Source: CAWGMT01 sp963823675 (GTDB lineage Bacteria; Planctomycetota; Planctomycetia; Isosphaerales; Isosphaeraceae). From it: DNA of 64,000 nucleotides. Numbering within the stretch: the first letter of the stretch is position 1; each line of letters starts with the position of its first letter. The stretch covers positions 992,001 to 1,056,000 of the forward strand of contig CAWGMT010000013.1 in NCBI GenBank assembly GCA_963823675.1, read 5' to 3'. The translations under genes were made by a program, and so were the position numbers. Positions 46,951-55,842 of this stretch are shown piece by piece. Below the pieces are notes generated by a model. It saw only the letters and a program-made list of their open reading frames with translations. It searched no databases and was not told where the DNA came from.

Positions 46951-48632
46951 ATGAGGCATCGTGAGTTCAATAGCATCCGATGGGTCGCGACCCTCGTCGG
47001 CGTTCTGGGAGCCTGCCCGCGGGTGGAGAGTGCGCAGACGGGTGAGCCGATCGCGTACACCGTCAAATTCTCGTCGCCGGAGAAGCATTTCGCGGAGGTC
47101 GAAGCGATCGTTCGCACCGACAATCAGGCGTCGATCGAGCTTTTCATGCCCGTCTGGTCCCCGGGCTTTTATCGGGTCGAAGACTATGCCAGCCGCATCG
47201 AGTCGCTGGAGGCGAAATCGCCGGGCGGGATGACTCTGGAGGTCGAGCATCCGCAGAAGAATCGCTGGCGGATCAAAACCGGCGGAAATCTCAAGGTTGT
47301 CGTGTCCTATCGGCTCAAGTGCGACGGGAGGTCCGTCACGACGAACTGGGTAGGTGACGACCTGGGAGTGCTCAATGGAGCACCGACCTTTCTCACATTC
47401 GTCGGGACGACTCGCCGGCCCCACGATGTTACTCTGAGGCTGCCGCCGAAGTGGACGCGGGCGTGGACCGCCCTCGACCCGTCGCCGGACGGACTGTCGA
47501 ATCACTATCGCGCTGTTGACTACGACACGTTGGTGGACTCACCGATCGTCGCCGGGAATGCGTCGGTTCACGAATTCGTGGTCGACGGCAGTAAACACTT
47601 CTTGGTCGACATCGGCGATCTCGGCGCGTGGGACGGTCAGAAGGCGGTTCAGGGCCTGGAGAAGATCGTCCGGGAGAACCGCCGCTTCTGGGGCGTGCTG
47701 CCGTTCCAGAACTATTATTTTCTGAACGTGTTCCGTCGGGGTGGTGGAGGGCTCGAGCACAAGAACTCGACATTGCTGACTACAAACCCCCCGCGAATCG
47801 CGGCGCAGAGTCGAGCTTCCGCTGGTATTCGTTCGTGAGCCATGAGTATTTTCATGCGTTCAATGTCAAGCGGCTGCGTCCCGTCGAGCTCGGTCCCTTC
47901 GACTATGAAAAACCGCCGCGCACGAGCAGCCTCTGGATCTCCGAGGGGCTGACGACCTACTTCGGCGAATTGATCGTCATCCGTGCTGGCCTTGGCAAAA
48001 CAGAGGACTTCCTCAAATCGATTTCGTCACACATCGGCCAGCTCCAAAACGCACCGGGACGACTGGTGCAGAGTCTCGAACAATCTTCGCTCGACGTCTG
48101 GTCGGGCGGGACCTCCGGCATAGGCCGGGACCGCGCGACGGCGGTCAGCTATTATGTCAAAGGGCCAGTGGTGGGGTTCCTGCTCGACGCCAAGATTCGC
48201 CGCGCGACTGCCGACAGGAAGAACTTCGGCGACGTGATGCGGCTCGCCTACAAGGAATTCTCAGGCGAACGGGGCTTTACAGCCGAGCAATTTCGATCGA
48301 TCACCGAAGCCGTGGCAGGGGTGGACCTCAAAGAATGGTTCCGCCGCGCGCTCGCTTCGACCGAGGAGCTCGAATATCACGAGGCACTCGACTGGTATGG
48401 GATCCGTTTTGCACCTGCGGCGGAGACCGCCAAGAAAACGACTGATGAGCCAGCCACGAAAGTTACAGCAGAACCGGCGGCAAAGAGTTCGGAAAAGTCT
48501 GCGCGGGATTCATCCAGAGAACAAGCACCGCGGCGTGCCCTTGAAACCAGCAGAAAGTGGAGGCTGGAGATCCGCCCGGACGCAACAGACGCGCAACAGG
48601 CCCATCTTCGCTCGTTGTTGTCGGCCTCGTGA
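46951..48632 (+). CDS. Peptidase family M61 (glycyl aminopeptidase-like), frameshifted
   Basis: About 560 residues in two frames. A signal peptide (RWVATLVGVLGACPRVESA) is followed by the beta-sandwich N-terminal domain (IAYTVKFSSPEKHFAEVEA, FMPVWSPGFYRVEDYA) and then the start of the catalytic domain (GGGLEHKNSTLL). The metallopeptidase zinc motif, VSHEYFHAFNVKRLRPVE, is in the other frame. Adding one base to the C-run at 47787-47792 joins them. The third zinc ligand is the Glu of SLWISEGLTTYFGEL. A C-terminal PDZ-type domain normal for the family is not obvious; instead there is a Lys/Glu/Ala-rich tail. It follows the PqaA-like gene by 25 bases and may be co-transcribed. Confidence 0.88.
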
Positions 48633-48699
48633 ATTCAAATCCCCGTGTTCGTTGAGATCCTTATCTCTTGCTTTCTCAGATCGGAAAAGCTATGCTTCA

Positions 48700-49125
48700 G
48701 TTAGTGGGCGAACCAGCCCCGCGGGACACCTAGAAACCGCAGCCCTTCGGGGTGGAGAACTGAAGGGAAGTCCGCGCGGCTGGCAGCGGGTATGCCGGAT
48801 ATCTCGCCCACATGGTCTCCAGGGTGAACGGCTTCCGCAAAGAGCCGAACGCAACACCGACGACTTCGGGCTGGATGAAGAGATGCTCCGGGCGAGGGAG
48901 TTACTCCCGAGCCCCTCGGAGGAAGCTCCCGGACCTCGAAGAGCGGAGATCCAGGCTCTCACATGGTAAGGCGTCACCTTCTGCCTCCCGTCCACAATCG
49001 GCTGGAGACAGAACGGTGCGGGGCCGAAGCCGTGAAGACCACGCGTCGCCAGTTGCGATGCCTCCAACGACAAACCCAACTGGTTTAACTCGGCATACCC
49101 ATCCAAAAAAACGACTTCCCGTTTT
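48700..49125 (+). ncRNA. Candidate large structured RNA (possibly HEARO/omegaRNA-like)
   Basis: Between M61 and the large kinase gene lies ~430 bases that code for nothing convincing but fold strongly by eye. GTGGGCGA (48704-48711) pairs perfectly with TCGCCCAC (48804-48811). Inside, CCAGCC (48713-48718) pairs with GGCTGG (48778-48783) and GCCC-TTCG-GGGT forms a UUCG tetraloop hairpin. CGGCTT (48829-48834) pairs with GAGCCG (48842-48847), flanked by GGTG/CACC. GGGC-GA-GGGAG (48890-48900) pairs with CTCCC-GA-GCCC (48904-48914), giving tandem G-A mismatches typical of functional RNA. A terminator ends it. The class is unknown; a stand-alone HEARO (IscB omegaRNA) is one idea, but no IscB gene is present. 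RNase P, tmRNA and SRP RNA do not fit. Confidence 0.5.
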
Positions 49126-49126
49126 G

Positions 49127-49157
49127 CCCCCGAGGTCATCCTTGGGGGTTTTCTTTT
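49127..49157 (+). terminator. Rho-independent terminator
   Basis: CCCCCGAGG (49127-49135), loop TCAT, CCTTGGGGG (49140-49148), then TTTTCTTTT. The stem is 9 base pairs with one G-T wobble. It would end transcription of the structured RNA candidate, or of M61, before the kinase gene starts at 49241. Confidence 0.75.
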
Positions 49158-49240
49158 CGTCCTTGGCCAACCCAGCTCTGGATGCGAGAATGGCACCGAT
49201 CGGCTGAAATCCGAGACCGGTTGTCTTGAGGGTTAGAGCG

Positions 49241-52200
49241 ATGGACGATGCCGAGAACTTGTCTTCGACCAAGAATTTACAAGCCGAGGGTGACGACTCG
49301 TCGGGCTCGTTCTCAGTTCCTTATCCCACGAAGCTCGGGCGTTACACCATCCTCCGGCGCTTGGGCAAGGGCGGGTTCGGCGAGGTTTTTCTAGCCCTTG
49401 ATGAGGAGCTTGACCGTAAGGTTGCAATCAAAGTCCCCCGCCCCGAGCGAGTTTCGCAGCCCGAGGATATCGAGGCATACCTGAACGAGGCTCGGATCCT
49501 CGCCAGACTTGACCATCCGCATATCGTGCCTGTTTATGACGTGGGGCGCACCGACCTTGGTCTGTGCTTCGTCGTGTCCAAATTCATCGAGGGCAGCGAC
49601 CTTGCCGCCAGGATCGTGGGAACACGTCGCGGTTTTCACGAGTCGGCCGCTCTGGTGGCGACCGTCGCCGAAGCACTGCACTACGCTCACACTCATAGCC
49701 TGGTCCATCGGGACATCAAGCCCGCCAATATCCTGATCGATGACGCGGGAAAGGCGTTCGTCGCCGACTTCGGCCTTGCGCTCAAGGACGAGGACTTCGG
49801 CACGGGTGGCGGGATTGCCGGAACTCCTTCGTACATGAGCCCCGAGCAGGCTCGTGGCGAGGGGCATCGCGTCGATGGCCGGTCCGACATCTTCAGTCTG
49901 GGCGTGGTTTTCTACGAGCTCTTGACCGCTCGGCGACCTTTCATCGCCAAATCCAAGGACAAAGACAAATCGCTCAACGAACTCCTGGACCTGATCGCCA
50001 CGACGGAAGCCCGTCCTCTCCGGCAGATTGACGACACGATCCCGAAGGAACTGGAACGGATCTGCCAGAAGGCGCTCTCGAAGCGGCCGTCGGAGCGGTA
50101 CAGCACCGCCAAGGACATGGCGGAAGACCTTCGCCTGTTCCTCCAAACCGCGGGTGGTTCGGTCTCGACTGCCGCTCCGGCGGCTCCCGTGAGCACTCTG
50201 CCAGGATCCACTCTCGAATCCGCTCTACCTCCGCAGACCTTCAGGCAGTCCGACTCCGACCAGCGACCGATCAAGATCGTCCCCAAGGGACTGCGGTCCT
50301 TCGACGAACACGACGCCGACTTCTTCGTGGAACTTCTGCCCGGACCTCGGGACCGGGACGGACTGCCCGACAGCATCCGATTCTGGAAGCGAAAGATCGA
50401 GCAAATCGATCCCGACCTCACGTTCAAGGTGGGGTTGATCTACGGTCCGTCGGGTTGCGGCAAGTCGTCGCTGGTCAAGGCTGGGTTAGTTCCCCGCCTG
50501 GGAAAACACATCCTTCCCGTCTACGTCGAAGCGACCCCGGAGGATACAGAAGCCCGATTGCTCAAGGGCCTGCGCAAGTCGCGTCCTGAGCTGTCCCGAG
50601 GATCGGGGCTGGTCGAGTCGCTGGCAAGCTTGCGAAGGGGTCGCATCTTACCTCCTGAGCGTAAGGTAGTGCTGTTTCTGGACCAGTTTGAGCAATGGCT
50701 GTTTGCCAAGCGCGGTCAGGAGAACACGGAACTCGTCGCCGCTCTTCGTCATTGCGATGGCGAGCATGTGCAAGCGATTGTGCTGGTTCGCGATGATTTC
50801 TGGCTGGCCGCCAGCCGTTTCATGAGGGACCTGGATATACGATTGCTGGAGGGCGAGAACAGCGCCTTGGTGGATCTGTTCGATCTCCGTCATGCCAAGA
50901 AAGTTCTGACGGCGTTCGGCCGGTCTTACGGGGCTTTGCCCGAGAAGATGGGTGATCTCAAAAGCGATCAGAATTCCTTTCTGGATCAATCGATTTCCGG
51001 CCTTGCCCAGGACGGGAAGATCGTCTCTGTGCGATTGGCTCTCTTCGCCGAGATGGTCAAAGGGAGGCCTTGGGCCCCAGCGACCTTGCGTGAGGTCGGC
51101 GGCACTCAGGGAATCGGTTTGACGTTCCTCGAAGAAACCTTCAGCGCCTCGACCGCCCCTCCCGAACATCGCGTTCACCAGAAGGCAGCCCAGGCAGTTC
51201 TCAAAGCGCTCCTGCCAGAAAGCGGCACCGACATCAAAGGGCAGATGAGGTCCCGGCAGGAGTTGCTCGAAGCGTCCGGATATGTGAACCGCCCCAGGGA
51301 CTTCGATGACCTGATCCACATCCTTGACCCGGAGCTTCGCCTGATCACGCCGACCGACCCAGAAGGGGTGGAGGGTGGGGAGTGGCGGGTGGAGGGCGAA
51401 AGCACCAGGCCTCGCCTAGGGATCGCTGATGGAGCCGTGGATCCCGCCACCCACCACTCTCCACCCTCCACCCGTTATTTCCAGCTCACCCACGACTATC
51501 TGGTCCACTCCCTGCGCGACTGGCTGACCCGCAAACAAAAAGAAACCCGCCGTGGACGTGCGGAACTGCGGCTGGCGGAGCGATCTTCAGTGTGGAATGC
51601 CAAACGCGAGAACCGGCATCTACCCACCGTGCTGGAGTGGGCGAACATCAGCTTGCTTACCAAGCAAAGGGACTGGACCGATCCTCAATGCACAATGATG
51701 AAACGGGCGGGAAGGGTACATGGGTTCCGAACTGCCCTGACCGTTGCTCTGGTAAGTGCTGGAGTTCTTGCAGGGTTCGTCGTTCGTCGCCAGTTTGTCG
51801 AGATTCAGAATGCCACCCAGGCAGCCGGTTTGGTCCAACGACTCCTCGATGCCGACACCCTTCAAGTTCCTGATATCGTGGGGGTGATGCGTGATTACCG
51901 TCAGTGGATCGTTCCCTCGCTGAGAAGCGAATTGGAGAACAGCTCGGAAGATTCACGCCAGAAACTTCATGCCAGCCTTGCGTTGCTGCCCGTCGATGCC
52001 ACGCAAGTTGATTACCTCTTCAAACGCCTCATCAAATCGAACCCGAGCGAACTTCCCGTGCTGCGTGATGCCTTGTCGCCCTACCGTGTAACCCTGATTC
52101 CAAAACTCTGGGCCCTGTTGGGCTCGGCAAAGCCAGGAGATATCAGCCTGCTCCCGGCAGCCAGTGCCCTGGCGAGGTACGCCCCGGATGACGGCAAGTG

Positions 52201-55200
52201 GAAAGCCGTGGGCGGCAACGTGGCACAAGCGTTGGTGTCGGTCAATGCCGTCCTCCTCGGGCCCTGGATCGATGCCCTGCGTCCCGTTCGTGGCAAGCTG
52301 TCGGCTCCGCTCACCGCGATCTTCCAGGAAAAGGGACGCCCCGAGTCAGAACATAAGCTGGCGACCAACATCCTCGCCCACTACGTCAACGACGAACCCG
52401 AGAGACTCGCCGAGGTTCTGATGTCGGCTGACCCGAATGCGTATCTGAGCCTGTTCCCGGCCGTTGAAAAGCGCGCCGCAGAGGTCTTGCCTGTTTTCCG
52501 CACCGAGCTTGCTGGGAAAGCCACGTATTCCTGGAATGATCAGCCGTTCGATCCAACCTGGACTAAACCAGACGCTACCCTCGTGAGTGGGGTTGAGTTG
52601 GCCGAGGGGATACTCGCCGAGCGTTTCGCTTTCTGCCAGACAATGCGCCTGGGCGAGTTCCTCACGACCGCCTTGGCTCTCCGCAAGTCAGGATACCGTC
52701 CCGTGCGCTTCCGTCCCTATGCCGACGGGCAGGTGGCGCGAGTAGCTGCGGTCTGGGCCCGAGATGGACGAAACTGGCGGTTGGCATCGGAACTCTCCTC
52801 CGAGCAGATCGAAGAGCAGGATGCAAAGAACAGGAACGACAGTTTCCTTCCTGTTGATGTCGCCGGGTACACTGCGATCGAGAACAGCGGTAAGATCGCC
52901 GACCGCTATGCTGCCCTCTGGGTCGAGAAATCCGCCGATGATGACGCTCGGTTGTACGTGGCGCTGACCGCTGAAGAGCAGACCGACATTCAGGAGAGGC
53001 TGAAAGAAGCGAAGCTGATTCCACGAGCCCGGCACGCCGTGATCGGGACGGAAGGTTGCACCAGATATTGCGGCGTCTGGGGACGACCGCCATCAGCGGC
53101 CATCACATATCAAGACTGGCGAGATCAGTTCGAAGGAAACCTCGAGCAGATCCAGGCGAACCTGAGCGACCAGTTGCTTATCGACGTGGCAGTCAGCGGG
53201 GCAAGCAAACCACTGGCGATCCGCGATCGAATACAGGCGAACCTTCAGAGCGCGGACAGGAAGTTGAAGACCAAACCCCATGATCTTGATGCCCGGATGG
53301 CGCGGGCTTTGGCGAACTTCCGACTGGGAGAGAATCAGGAAGCACTTGGTGACCTTCAAGTCGTGATCGGCAAGAACCCCGAAGCGATCTCTGCCAAACA
53401 GACCCTGGTCATCGCCCTCGCCCGGCTCGGCAAGAAGCAAGACGCCTACTCCGAACTGGAGAAATTCCAGAAGGGAGACGCCCCGGAGCATCCCAAGCTC
53501 TGCCTTGCGGCTGTCTTGGCAGCAGAACTGGGCGAGGGGACAGAGAAGGCATTTGGGACCCTGGAAAAAGCGATTCGCAAACGACCCCAAGATGCAGACC
53601 TGCGCTATAACGCCGCCTGTGCCTTTTCCCTGGCATCAAAAGCCATCTCCCGGTCGGACAAGGTGAAGGGTTGTCAACTTGCGGAGCGATGTCTCCAATT
53701 GCTCAGAGAGGCGGTCAAGAACGACGATGCCGATTTTGGCAAGATGGATGAGGACGCCGGCCTCGACCCGGTTCGGGACGACCCACCGTTCGCCGAGATC
53801 ATGAAGGCCGGTCACCCCGACCGCCGTTATTCTGCTGTCTGGAGCAGCGATTCGAGCTTCGAGGCGACGTCGATCTACGGTCTCGATCCCGCCGCCCACT
53901 TGCGGAAATGCCGGGAGCTCATTGCCCAGGGTTACCGCCCTGTTTCATGGTCGGCGAGCCAGGCCGCAACCGAAGGACCGCAGGTGACCGCCTCGGTCTG
54001 GCACCGCCCAGTGATCACCGAAGAGACCAGGGACCAACTGGCGGAACGTCAAGCTCGGGCGGCGGTCGCCTTGGTTCGCATGGGGAAGCCGGCTGAGATC
54101 TTGCCCTTGCTGCGCCATAGCGCCGATCCCCGGCTTCGTAGTTTCATCGTTAACTGGCTCAGTCCCCTGGGTGCCGATCCGAAACTGATCGCCGCGGAAT
54201 TTGACCGCTTGGATTCTCCCGCCACCGCGCACCAGCCACCACCCAATGGAAAGATGGACGCCATTCTGTTCCACCCCGAGACGTCGACGCGTCGAGCGCT
54301 GATCCTTGCATTGGGAACATTTGGGACCGACGGGCTGTCTCCCGGCGAGCGGGAACCGTTGACCCGCAAGCTGCTCGACCTCTACCGCAACGACCCGGAC
54401 AGCGGCATCCACGGGGCGGCGGAATGGGCCCTGCGGCAATGGAAGCAGCAGGAGAAGCTCAAGGAACTGGATGTCGGGCTGAGTTTGCTCAAGGATCGCG
54501 GCGACCGCCGCTGGTACGTGAACAGCCAGGGGCAGACGTTTGCCGTGATCGAGGGCCCGGTCGAGTTCCGCATGGGTTCGCCGCCGACCGAGCCGGAACG
54601 TTCCGCCTGGTTCGAGACCCCCAGACGCGTGCGAATCCCCCGCCGTTTTGCCATCGCCGCCAAGGAGGTCACTGTCGAGCAGTGGCAGCGGTTTGAGCGG
54701 ACCAACACCCAGCTCGCATTGCCCCCGATCCTCGTCAAACAGGGGAGCCCCGACCCGGATGGTCCCATGATCTGGTTTACCTGGTACAGCGCCGCGAACT
54801 ACTGCAACTGGCTGAGCGAGCAAGAGGGGTTGCCCAAGGACCAATGGTGCTACCTCCGCAACGAGGCCGGGGATTACTCCGAGGGGATGACGATTCCCGC
54901 CGACGTGCTCAAGCGCACGGGCTACCGGCTGCCCACCGAGGCGGAATGGGAATTCGCCTGCCGCGCGGGTACGCTGACCAGCCGTTACTTCGGCCTGTCG
55001 ATCGAGCTTCTCGGCAACTATGCCTGGTATCGGGCCAACAGCGTTAAGCATCCCCGCGCGTGCGGGGGCTTGCTGCCGAACGACCTGGGGTTGTTCGACA
55101 TGCTGGGAAACGAGTTCGAATGGGTGCAAGATAGCATGCGCCATCTGATGCCGAAAAGGAGGAGGCTGTTCAATGATATGATAGTCGTCTCTGAATCAAT

Positions 55201-55342
55201 TAATGAAACGCACCCTCGTGTCATTCGGGGCGGGACGTTTGACGAAGAACCGGCAGGCGTCCGCTCGGCGGTCCGTGTCGGGTTCACGCCGTCGATGCGT
55301 CTCTCGGGCGACGGGTTTCGCCTGGCCAGGACTTCCGACTGA
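49241..55342 (+). CDS. Ser/Thr kinase - nSTAND NTPase - FGE/SUMF1 fusion protein, 2033 residues
   Basis: The start is ATG 49241 with GAGGG about ten bases upstream. Domains: kinase ~30-290 (LGKGGFGEVFLA at 41, VAIK Lys64, HRDIKPAN with Asp158, DFG Asp176, TPSYMSPEQARG); nSTAND1-like NTPase ~345-680 (PKGLRSFDEHDADFF, Walker A GPSGCGKSS at 402-410, Walker B VVLFLDQFEQWL); a basic linker, then a membrane helix at ~829-848; HEAT-like helices; two related strands-rich modules (PVRFRPYADGQVARVAAVWA, RPVSWSASQAATEGPQVTAS); TPR-like helices; and an FGE-sulfatase domain in the last ~280 residues (VEFRMGSPPTEPE, AANYCNWLSEQEGLP, YRLPTEAEWEFACRAGT, VIRGGTFDEEPAGVRSA). This is the annotated planctomycete class of 'bifunctional kinase/FGE family protein'. 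FGE here may be a ligand-binding C-type-lectin-like fold and not an active FGE. It is a paralogue of the TIR gene at 19468 and, unlike it, unbroken. Confidence 0.93.
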   Translation: MDDAENLSSTKNLQAEGDDSSGSFSVPYPTKLGRYTILRRLGKGGFGEVFLALDEELDRKVAIKVPRPERVSQPEDIEAYLNEARILARLDHPHIVPVYDVGRTDLGLCFVVSKFIEGSDLAARIVGTRRGFHESAALVATVAEALHYAHTHSLVHRDIKPANILIDDAGKAFVADFGLALKDEDFGTGGGIAGTPSYMSPEQARGEGHRVDGRSDIFSLGVVFYELLTARRPFIAKSKDKDKSLNELLDLIATTEARPLRQIDDTIPKELERICQKALSKRPSERYSTAKDMAEDLRLFLQTAGGSVSTAAPAAPVSTLPGSTLESALPPQTFRQSDSDQRPIKIVPKGLRSFDEHDADFFVELLPGPRDRDGLPDSIRFWKRKIEQIDPDLTFKVGLIYGPSGCGKSSLVKAGLVPRLGKHILPVYVEATPEDTEARLLKGLRKSRPELSRGSGLVESLASLRRGRILPPERKVVLFLDQFEQWLFAKRGQENTELVAALRHCDGEHVQAIVLVRDDFWLAASRFMRDLDIRLLEGENSALVDLFDLRHAKKVLTAFGRSYGALPEKMGDLKSDQNSFLDQSISGLAQDGKIVSVRLALFAEMVKGRPWAPATLREVGGTQGIGLTFLEETFSASTAPPEHRVHQKAAQAVLKALLPESGTDIKGQMRSRQELLEASGYVNRPRDFDDLIHILDPELRLITPTDPEGVEGGEWRVEGESTRPRLGIADGAVDPATHHSPPSTRYFQLTHDYLVHSLRDWLTRKQKETRRGRAELRLAERSSVWNAKRENRHLPTVLEWANISLLTKQRDWTDPQCTMMKRAGRVHGFRTALTVALVSAGVLAGFVVRRQFVEIQNATQAAGLVQRLLDADTLQVPDIVGVMRDYRQWIVPSLRSELENSSEDSRQKLHASLALLPVDATQVDYLFKRLIKSNPSELPVLRDALSPYRVTLIPKLWALLGSAKPGDISLLPAASALARYAPDDGKWKAVGGNVAQALVSVNAVLLGPWIDALRPVRGKLSAPLTAIFQEKGRPESEHKLATNILAHYVNDEPERLAEVLMSADPNAYLSLFPAVEKRAAEVLPVFRTELAGKATYSWNDQPFDPTWTKPDATLVSGVELAEGILAERFAFCQTMRLGEFLTTALALRKSGYRPVRFRPYADGQVARVAAVWARDGRNWRLASELSSEQIEEQDAKNRNDSFLPVDVAGYTAIENSGKIADRYAALWVEKSADDDARLYVALTAEEQTDIQERLKEAKLIPRARHAVIGTEGCTRYCGVWGRPPSAAITYQDWRDQFEGNLEQIQANLSDQLLIDVAVSGASKPLAIRDRIQANLQSADRKLKTKPHDLDARMARALANFRLGENQEALGDLQVVIGKNPEAISAKQTLVIALARLGKKQDAYSELEKFQKGDAPEHPKLCLAAVLAAELGEGTEKAFGTLEKAIRKRPQDADLRYNAACAFSLASKAISRSDKVKGCQLAERCLQLLREAVKNDDADFGKMDEDAGLDPVRDDPPFAEIMKAGHPDRRYSAVWSSDSSFEATSIYGLDPAAHLRKCRELIAQGYRPVSWSASQAATEGPQVTASVWHRPVITEETRDQLAERQARAAVALVRMGKPAEILPLLRHSADPRLRSFIVNWLSPLGADPKLIAAEFDRLDSPATAHQPPPNGKMDAILFHPETSTRRALILALGTFGTDGLSPGEREPLTRKLLDLYRNDPDSGIHGAAEWALRQWKQQEKLKELDVGLSLLKDRGDRRWYVNSQGQTFAVIEGPVEFRMGSPPTEPERSAWFETPRRVRIPRRFAIAAKEVTVEQWQRFERTNTQLALPPILVKQGSPDPDGPMIWFTWYSAANYCNWLSEQEGLPKDQWCYLRNEAGDYSEGMTIPADVLKRTGYRLPTEAEWEFACRAGTLTSRYFGLSIELLGNYAWYRANSVKHPRACGGLLPNDLGLFDMLGNEFEWVQDSMRHLMPKRRRLFNDMIVVSESINETHPRVIRGGTFDEEPAGVRSAVRVGFTPSMRLSGDGFRLARTSD
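51366..51473. repeat. Palindromic repeat inserted in frame inside the kinase-nSTAND gene
   Basis: Arms 51366-51392 and 51447-51473 are 27 bases each with two mismatches (GGGTGGAGGGTGG...). They surround a 54-base spacer. The insert encodes a Gly/Trp/Glu- then Pro/His/Ser-rich loop in a linker just before the FQLTHDYLVHSL block. The TIR paralogue has a different, shorter linker at the same place. The reading frame is preserved across it. Confidence 0.85.
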
Positions 55343-55842
55343 TCGTGGGATGGTCTGACGATGGGGCTGACCAGTGGCAGCGATTGCAATGGTCGTAGCA
55401 AGGGTGCATACAATCGTGTCTTATAGCCCGCCACGCTCGAAACTTACTGTACATAGTGTGCAGGCGCTGGCGGGTGCGCAGTATGCACAGTATGAGCACA
55501 GTATGCGGTTGGACGCCGGAACAACCTGTGCAGCTCAGCATTCCTGCCCGATCGAAACGATCGCTCTCACCCCGGCTACCGTCGGAACCCTCGCGCACGC
55601 GGCTTCTGCGATGAGCCGCGGAACCGGTCGAAACCGCGCGAACCCGATTGCCCAGACGCGAACCGAAAACTCTGGCGGAGGTGTCGCCGATCCCCATGTT
55701 GGTGAGCGAGTCGCCGGCCCCTGAGCCCTCGTCCTTCCTCATTTTCATCGCCCTGGGAGCCGGAATCTTCAGGCGTCTTCGGATGAGTGCCTGCCGCTGA
55801 CAAGCTGATTTCGTTCCGTCGTGATGCTGTAGCCCGTTTGGT
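55343..55842. other. Intergenic region, no gene supported
   Basis: 500 bases between convergent genes. There is an imperfect repeated word AGTATGCACAGTATGAGCAC around 55481-55502, with AGTATGC occurring again, and a short AT-rich stretch near 55441. Frames on both strands are compositionally unlike the neighbouring genes. Confidence 0.4.

Noticed and set aside
48640..49157. RNase P RNA, tmRNA or SRP RNA
   Set aside because: The conserved cores of these RNAs are not present: no GAGGAAAGTCC...ACAGNRA of RNase P, no tmRNA 5' end or tRNA-like 3' end, no SRP GGAAGGAGCAGCA.
55284..55803. Minus- and plus-strand frames in the gap after the kinase-nSTAND gene
   Set aside because: Arg/Gly-rich, no ribosome site, no motif, and they contradict each other across the same bases.
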